DNA from: Acidithiobacillus sulfuriphilus
GTDB lineage: Bacteria > Pseudomonadota > Gammaproteobacteria > Acidithiobacillales > Acidithiobacillaceae
DNA length: 10,837 nucleotides
NCBI RefSeq assembly: GCF_003721225.1
Contig: NZ_RIZI01000109.1
Location: forward strand, 1-10,837
Reading direction: 5' to 3'
Part shown: in pieces, positions 6,109 to 10,837 of the stretch
Numbering within the stretch: position 1 is the stretch's first letter
Layout: every line of letters starts with the position of its first letter
Position numbers and translations under genes: made by a program
Notes under the pieces: generated by a model
What the model was told of the DNA's origin: nothing
The model's database searches: none
The model's input: the letters and a program-made list of their open reading frames with translations, nothing else

Positions 6109-7342
6109 AGCGCAGGGCCTCCGCAGGGTCGATCCGCGATGCGCGCCAGGACGGATAGATGGTGGCCACCCAGCTCATGACCAGGGCCGCAATGGCCACA
6201 TGGACCACGTCCATGGGCTCCAGACGGGACGGCAACTGGCTGATGGAGTAGACCTCCGGCGACAGGAACTGCACATGGAAGAGCTGTTCGATGGCCGGTA
6301 CCAGGGTGGGGATGTTGAGGGCCAGGAGCACGCCGCCGATGACCCCCAGGAGTGTCCCAAAGATCCCGATCACCGCCCCCTGGATCATGAAAATGGCGGT
6401 GATGCTGCGCGGTGAAACGCCGATGGTGCGTAAAATGGCGATATCGGTCTCCTTGTCCGTGACCACCATCACCAGGGTCGCCACAATATTGAAGGCGGCC
6501 ACGGCGACGATGAGGGAGAGGATGACGAACATCACCAGCTTTTCCATCTTCAGGGCCTTGAAGAAGTTTTCGTGGGTCTGCGTCCAGTCCTGCACGTAAA
6601 AGGCCGGTCCGATCTGCTTTTGCAGGTTGCTGGCGAATTGCGGGGCGGCGAAGGGATCCTTGATCTTGAGGCGCAGGCCGGTTACGCCCTGGCCCATCCC
6701 GTAGAGGCGTTGGGCGTCGCCGAGATTGATGTAGGCCAGTCCGCTGTCATAGGCATAAATGCCCACGGAAAAGAGACCGACCACGGTAAACTGGCGCAGG
6801 CGCGGGGTGACGCCCAGGGGGGTGACGCCGCCTTGGGGAGAGATGAGGGTGATCTTGTCGCCCACGCCGACGCCCAGATCCCGTGCCAGGGAGCGCCCCA
6901 GCACAATGCTCCAGGGGGTCTTGAGGGCCACCAGCGAACCGGCCTTCATGTCGTGATCGAGGCGATTGACCCCGTTCTCCAGCGCCGGGTCGATCCCTTC
7001 CACCACGGCGCCGCTCACCAGACTGCCGTTGGAGAGCATGGACTGGGCCTGCACGTAAGGGGCGGCGCCCGTCACCCCCGGCAGGGCGGCGAGCTTCTGC
7101 ACCGCCGCTGGCCAGTCGAGCACGGGCATGCCGTTGCCCTGGACGATGACATCGGAGGTGACCGACAGAATCCGCGAGCGCAGGGTATGGTCAAACCCGT
7201 TCATCACCGCCATGACGGCGATGAGGGCGGCAACGCCGATGACCATCCCCATGATGGCCGTACCCGTAATGAAGGAAATGAAATGATTGCGCCGCTTGGC
7301 GCGGGTATAACGTAGCCCGATCCACAGCTCGTAGGGCCTCAT
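6101..7342 (-). CDS. LolC/LolE-family lipoprotein-releasing permease
   Basis: This 413-residue inner-membrane permease is the partner of the LolD-like ATPase. Topology is that of LolC/LolE: a first membrane helix (about 23-48) preceded by the conserved [20 protein letters not shown], a large periplasmic domain (about 50-265), then three helices (about 268-293, 314-342, 376-398). The cytoplasmic coupling segment [19 protein letters not shown] (295-313) is nearly the family consensus, as is [15 protein letters not shown] before helix two. It ends in [12 protein letters not shown], also typical. GGAG lies 5 bases before the ATG, which overlaps the lysS stop as ATGA. Only one permease gene is present here. 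It may act as a homodimer (as in single-permease 'LolF' systems) or a second copy may lie elsewhere, so I leave the choice between lolC and lolE open. Confidence 0.92.
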   Translation of the reverse strand: MRPYELWIGLRYTRAKRRNHFISFITGTAIMGMVIGVAALIAVMAVMNGFDHTLRSRILSVTSDVIVQGNGMPVLDWPAAVQKLAALPGVTGAAPYVQAQSMLSNGSLVSGAVVEGIDPALENGVNRLDHDMKAGSLVALKTPWSIVLGRSLARDLGVGVGDKITLISPQGGVTPLGVTPRLRQFTVVGLFSVGIYAYDSGLAYINLGDAQRLYGMGQGVTGLRLKIKDPFAAPQFASNLQKQIGPAFYVQDWTQTHENFFKALKMEKLVMFVILSLIVAVAAFNIVATLVMVVTDKETDIAILRTIGVSPRSITAIFMIQGAVIGIFGTLLGVIGGVLLALNIPTLVPAIEQLFHVQFLSPEVYSISQLPSRLEPMDVVHVAIAALVMSWVATIYPSWRASRIDPAEALRYE

Positions 7343-8826
7343 GCCTGCTCCGGCCGCAGATGGGGAAAGAGGATCACTTCGCGGATGCTGGCCTGATCCG
7401 CCAGGAGCATGACCAGCCGATCGATCCCCATGCCCACCCCGGCCGTCGGGGGCATGCCGTATTCCAGGGCGCGGATATAATCGGCGTCAAAAAACATCGC
7501 CTCCTCGTCCCCGGCTTCCTTGGCCGCCACCTGGGCGCGGAAGCGCGCGGCCTGATCGTCGGGGTCGTTGAGCTCCGAGAAGCCGTTGGCGATCTCCCGC
7601 CCGGCGATCATCAGCTCAAAACGGTCCGTCACTTCCGGATCGTCGTTGTTGCGCCGGGCCAGAGGACTCACCTCCAGGGGATAATGGGTGATGAAGGTGG
7701 GCTGCTGCAGCTTGCCCTCCACGGTCTTTTCGAAGATCTCGATGAGGCGCTTGCCCCAGCCCCAGCCGGGATGGCAGCCCACGCCCAGGCGGGCGAGCTG
7801 CTCGGCCAGGCAGTGGGGATCACGCAGATCCGCCTGGGCCAACTCCGGATTGTGGGCGCGCACCGCCTCCTCGACCGTAAGGCGGAGGAAAGGCCGGCCG
7901 AGATCGATGTCCAGCCCTTGATAGGTGATGGCCTCCGTCCCCAGGGCCGCCTGGGCGGCGCTACGGATGAGGGTCTCGGTGAGATCCATGGCGCGATGGA
8001 AATCCGCATAGGCCTCGTACCATTCCAGCATGGTGAACTCGGGATTGTGGCGGGTGGAAATCCCTTCATTGCGAAAGTTGCGGTTGATCTCGAAGACCTG
8101 CTCGAAACCGCCCACCACCAGGCGCTTGAGATAGAGTTCCGGGGCGATGCGCAGATAGAGGGTCATGTCCAGGGCATGATGGTGGGTGATGAAGGGCCGC
8201 GCCGTGGCCCCGCCGGGGATGGGCTGCATCATGGGGGTCTCGGCCTCGAAAAAGCCGCGCTGGCTCAGACCCTGGCGCAGAGCGGCCACGGTCTGGGCGC
8301 GAATGCGGAAGGTGCGCCGGGCAGCCTCGGTCACGATGAGGTCCACATAACGCTGGCGGAAGCGGATCTCGGGGTCGCTGAGGCCATGCCATTTTTCCGG
8401 CAGGGGACGCAGCGCCTTGCTGAGGAGACGCAGGCTTGTCACGCGCAGGGAGAGTTCACCGGCGCGGGTGCGAAAGATCTCCCCTTCGACGCCGATGATA
8501 TCGCCCAGATCCAGTTCCCGGAACAGACCGTAAGCCGCCTCCCCCAGATGGTCCTTCCCCAGGAAGAGCTGGATGCGCCCCCCTTGATCCTGCAGATCCG
8601 CAAAACTGGCCTTGCCCATGACCCGCCGGCTCATGAGTCGTCCGGCCAGACGGGCGCTGATGGGTTCCTGTTCCAGGGCCGCCCCGTCCATGTCGCCATA
8701 GCGGGCGAGGAGATCACCGGCCAGGGCATCCCGGCGAAAATCGTTGGGATAGGCCTGCCCCTGCTCGCGCCAGCGCTCCTGCTTCTCGCGGCGTACCATC
8801 ATCTGATCGTTGCTGTCCTGCTCCAT
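7339..8826 (-). CDS. lysS: Lysyl-tRNA synthetase, class II
   Basis: This cytoplasmic enzyme joins lysine to tRNA-Lys. From ATG 8826 it has 495 residues, close to the 505 of E. coli LysS. An OB-fold anticodon-binding domain (about 57-140) is followed by the class II catalytic core: motif 2 around [14 protein letters not shown] (241-254), the LysRS-typical [14 protein letters not shown] (260-273), [12 protein letters not shown] (411-422), and motif 3 [10 protein letters not shown] (465-474). No key residue appears missing. An upstream in-frame ATG at 8856 would add ten residues, but it has no ribosome site, while AAGAGGA stands 8 bases before 8826 and the protein from there begins like the family. 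The order recJ-prfB-lysS is the same as in E. coli. Its stop overlaps the next gene's start. Confidence 0.97.
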   Translation of the reverse strand: MEQDSNDQMMVRREKQERWREQGQAYPNDFRRDALAGDLLARYGDMDGAALEQEPISARLAGRLMSRRVMGKASFADLQDQGGRIQLFLGKDHLGEAAYGLFRELDLGDIIGVEGEIFRTRAGELSLRVTSLRLLSKALRPLPEKWHGLSDPEIRFRQRYVDLIVTEAARRTFRIRAQTVAALRQGLSQRGFFEAETPMMQPIPGGATARPFITHHHALDMTLYLRIAPELYLKRLVVGGFEQVFEINRNFRNEGISTRHNPEFTMLEWYEAYADFHRAMDLTETLIRSAAQAALGTEAITYQGLDIDLGRPFLRLTVEEAVRAHNPELAQADLRDPHCLAEQLARLGVGCHPGWGWGKRLIEIFEKTVEGKLQQPTFITHYPLEVSPLARRNNDDPEVTDRFELMIAGREIANGFSELNDPDDQAARFRAQVAAKEAGDEEAMFFDADYIRALEYGMPPTAGVGMGIDRLVMLLADQASIREVILFPHLRPEQA

Positions 8827-8943
8827 GCTCCACTTCCTCTTGGGCGAACGGGCCATGGCCCGCCGTCAATGATCTGCCCTGCGAAAACCCCGTTCCAACC
8901 TGGTTCACGGCGTCCCGATGCCAAACTCCTTGCGCACCGCCTT
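8827..8943 (-). other. prfB-lysS spacer, no gene
   Basis: These 117 bases are the longest gap in the minus-strand unit. They hold the lysS ribosome site (AAGAGGA, 8841-8835) and a 14-base perfect palindrome, CGGGCCATGGCCCG (8849-8862), able to fold as a five-pair hairpin with a CATG loop. I see no convincing promoter, no T-run terminator and no coding sequence. Confidence 0.5.
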
Positions 8944-10042
8944 CTACAGGCCGGCCTTGAGAGCCGCCTCGATGAAAACGTCCAGACCCCCATTGAGGAC
9001 CTTTTGCGTATCGCCCACTTCGACGCCGGTGCGCAAATCCTTGATCCGCGACTGATCGAGGACATAGGAACGGATCTGATGCCCCCAACCGATGTCGCTC
9101 TTGCTCTCCTCCAGTGCCTGCTTTTCCGCATCGCGCTTCTGGATCTCCATCTCATAGAGTTTGGAGCGCAGCATGTTCATGGCCTCGGCGCGGTTCTTGT
9201 GCTGGGAGCGATCGGTCTGGCAGGCCACCACGATCCCCGAGGGGATATGGGTGATCCGCACCGCCGAGTCGGTCTTGTTGATGTGCTGACCGCCGGCGCC
9301 GCTGGCGCGATAGGTGTCCACGCGCAAATCCGCCGGATTGATCTCCACCTCGAAGCTGTCATCGATCTCGGGGTACACAAAAACGCTGGCGAAACTGGTG
9401 TGGCGCCGATTGCCCGAATCGAAGGGCGACTTGCGCACCAGACGATGGACCCCCGTCTCCGAACGCAACCAGCCAAAGGCGTAGTCGCCGCGGACATGGA
9501 TGCTCGCCGACTTGATCCCCGCCACCTCGCCCTCGGAAACCTCCACCAGCTCGGTGCCAAAGCCATGCCCCTCGCACCAGTGCAGGTACATGCGCAGGAG
9601 CATCTCCGCCCAATCCTGGGCCTCGGTGCCGCCGGCCCCGGCCTGGATGTCCACAAAGCAGTTGGCGGCATCCTGGGGACCGGCAAACATGCGCTGGAAT
9701 TCCAGCTTTTCCACCGTGGCCAGGGCCTGATCCAGATCCGCATCCACCGCCGCCAGCAGGGCTTCATCGCTCTCGGCCACGGCCAGATCCAGCATCTCGC
9801 CGGCGTCGCCCAAACTGGCCGCCAGATGATCCAAGGGCGTAATTACCGCCTCCAGGCGCGCCCGTTCCCGGCCGAGTTCCTGCGCTTTGGCCGCATCGTT
9901 CCAGATGGCGGGATCTTCCAGCTCGCGCTGCACTTCCTCCAGGCGACCACGCTTTTCATCGAGGTCAAAGAAACCCCCTCAGGCCCTGCACCCGGGCCTG
10001 GAGATCTTCGCGCAAAGCGCGCATCTCGTTAATTTCTCGCAT
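8944..10042 (-). CDS. prfB: Peptide chain release factor 2, made by programmed +1 frameshift
   Basis: RF2 ends translation at UGA and UAA. The gene is split: a 25-codon first frame from ATG 10042 runs to an in-frame TGA (9967-9965), and the rest (9966 to 8944) is one frame ahead. Joined at CTT-T the protein has 365 residues, as in E. coli, and residue numbers coincide: the stop-codon-reading SPF is at 205-207 and the peptidyl-transferase-centre GGQ at 250-252. Residue 246 is Ala (YRASGAGGQ), not the Thr of E. coli K-12. The C-terminus [12 protein letters not shown] ends at TAG, as the family does. ATG 10042 is preferred over ATG 10045 because AGAGGA then lies 5 bases away. The start overlaps the recJ 3' end by 14 bases, so translation may be coupled. 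RF2 level is expected to control its own frameshifting. Confidence 0.97.
9964..9982 (-). promoter_or_regulatory. prfB programmed +1 ribosomal frameshift site
   Basis: The minus strand reads CTGAGGGGGTTTCTTTGAC. It holds the Shine-Dalgarno-like AGGGGG (9979-9974), three bases, the slippery CTT (9970-9968), and a UGA followed by C (9967-9964), a poor stop context. Scarce RF2 lets the ribosome pause and slip from CTT to TTT, so reading goes on with GAC. It differs from the E. coli site (TATCTTTGAC) only by TTT for TAT in the spacer codon and CTG for CTT before AGG. Confidence 0.95.
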
Positions 10043-10837
10043 CATTTTCCTCTTTACATTGCCATTGTCGCAAACGTAGCTGCAATCGTTCCTCACCGCG
10101 ATAGCGGTTGATCTCGGGAATATACAAAGCCTCGATCCAGGTGCTGCGGGGTTCGGCCGGAGGATGGAACTGCACCGCCTCCAAGCGCTGGCCCCCAGGA
10201 GTTTCCAGCGTAAAGCGCAAATGCCCGCCCTTCAGCAAACGCCAGTCGCAAACGCGAAAGGAACCGCTGAAGAGGGGCTCGGGAAAGCGGTTGCCCCAAG
10301 GCCCCGCCCCTTCCAGGAGACGGGCCGTTTCCAGTCCCAGTTCGGCACCGCGCAAAGACCCGTCCGTGGCGATGGACTCTTCCAGGTCCTCGGCGCTGAG
10401 CCGGTCCCGCAGCACGGTCTCGAAGAGCGCTTGGAACTGCGGCAATGCCTCCCGGCGCAGGCGCAGGCCCGCCGCCATGGCATGGCCGCCGAAGCGCCCC
10501 AGCAAACCCGGCGCCTGGGTCGCGCATTGGGCCAGGGCATCGCGCAGGTGCAGGGCGGGAATGGAACGCCCGGAGCCCTGCAACCAACCGTCCCCCAGAT
10601 CCGCAAAGGCGATCACCGGGCGATGATAACGCTCGCGCAGTCGCCCCGCGACGATACCGACGACCCCCGCATGCCAGTCGGGCTCAAAGAGGCAAAGGCC
10701 ATAGTTCTGCAGGAGTTCCGTCTCTACCTCCAGGAGCATCTCCGCCGTGTTGCGCATATCGTCTTCGATGCCCCGCCGCTGGCGGTTGAGCTCATCGAGC
10801 TGCATCGCCAGGGGCCGGGCGCTTTCCAGGTCCGGCG
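10029..10837 (-). CDS. recJ: Single-stranded-DNA exonuclease RecJ, C-terminal part
   Basis: About 268 C-terminal residues of RecJ are present; the frame is open to the window edge, so the N-terminal half with the DHH catalytic motifs lies outside. RecJ degrades single-stranded DNA 5' to 3' in recombination and mismatch repair. The visible part begins at the linker helix SARPLAMQLDELNRQRRGIE and continues with the family stretch WHAGVVGIVAGRLRERYHRP, then GSGRSIPALHLRDAL and the DHHA1 motif GRFGGHAMAAGL, and ends with the OB-fold domain (GGHLRFTLETPGGQRLEAVQF). The last codons (KEENDARN, then TAA at 10031-10029) contain the prfB ribosome site and start. The recJ-prfB-lysS order is the same as in E. 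coli. Confidence 0.95.
   Translation of the reverse strand, partial: PDLESARPLAMQLDELNRQRRGIEDDMRNTAEMLLEVETELLQNYGLCLFEPDWHAGVVGIVAGRLRERYHRPVIAFADLGDGWLQGSGRSIPALHLRDALAQCATQAPGLLGRFGGHAMAAGLRLRREALPQFQALFETVLRDRLSAEDLEESIATDGSLRGAELGLETARLLEGAGPWGNRFPEPLFSGSFRVCDWRLLKGGHLRFTLETPGGQRLEAVQFHPPAEPRSTWIEALYIPEINRYRGEERLQLRLRQWQCKEENDARN

Noticed and set aside
8827..8856. lysS start at ATG 8856
   Set aside because: It has no ribosome site and sits in the palindrome; ATG 8826 has AAGAGGA at suitable distance and gives the usual N-terminus.
8849..8862. Perfect 14-base palindrome CGGGCCATGGCCCG upstream of lysS as an operator or attenuator
   Set aside because: GC-rich palindromes of this size are not rare in such DNA, there is no T-run and no promoter overlapping it, and nothing ties it to lysS control.
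8908..8943. Possible read-through extension of RF2 past its TAG (12 codons to a TGA)
   Set aside because: RF2 proteins normally end at ...LKAGL exactly where this TAG stands, so no extension is needed.
7360..10032. An open plus-strand frame of 890 codons opposite lysS and prfB
   Set aside because: It is antisense to two genes with unmistakable motifs, has a composition typical of the complement of GC-rich codons (many His, Gly, Ala, Leu, Gln), and shows no recognisable domain or ribosome site.

Overview
The window is a GC-rich, tightly packed stretch of ordinary bacterial chromosome. It has no rRNA or tRNA genes, mobile elements, CRISPR arrays or long repeats that I can see. Gene content (RF2 with a programmed frameshift, the recJ-prfB-lysS order, the Lol lipoprotein export system, ExbB/ExbD beside ComEC) indicates a Gram-negative proteobacterium. 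The high GC and the combination of neighbours would suit an Acidithiobacillus-like or related gammaproteobacterial lineage, but that placement is recalled from gene order and is weak.

Layout, right to left. All genes but one are on the minus strand. The right-hand unit (about 10837 to 5380) reads recJ (3' part only), prfB, lysS, a lolC/lolE-family permease gene, then lolD. recJ/prfB, lysS/lolC-E and lolC-E/lolD overlap by a few bases; only prfB and lysS are separated (117 bp). This is probably one transcript joining DNA repair, translation and lipoprotein sorting. prfB carries the classic in-frame TGA and +1 shift site, so the real protein is 365 residues and begins about 110 bp upstream of the uninterrupted reading frame.

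The middle holds the only plus-strand gene, a small DUF2062 membrane protein (4748-5341). It converges on lolD, with a hairpin between and across the two gene ends. It diverges from comEC so tightly that the best ATG of each gene shares the same CATG.

The left-hand unit (4749 down to 1) reads comEC, exbB, exbD, a DUF374 acyltransferase gene and a glycosyltransferase-like gene cut by the window edge. A short gap before exbB holds an extended -10 promoter and a perfect Shine-Dalgarno sequence. After it the genes overlap or nearly touch. ExbB/ExbD is a proton-driven motor, and the two genes after it look like envelope-lipid or lipopolysaccharide enzymes, so this part is probably an envelope-biogenesis operon.

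The most unusual points are two proteins that keep a family fold but seem to have lost catalytic motifs. The ComEC C-terminal metallo-beta-lactamase-like domain has no HxHxDH motif. The last gene resembles the N-terminal half of Kdo transferase (WaaA/KdtA) without its signature residues. I found no clear evidence of a wholly new system.
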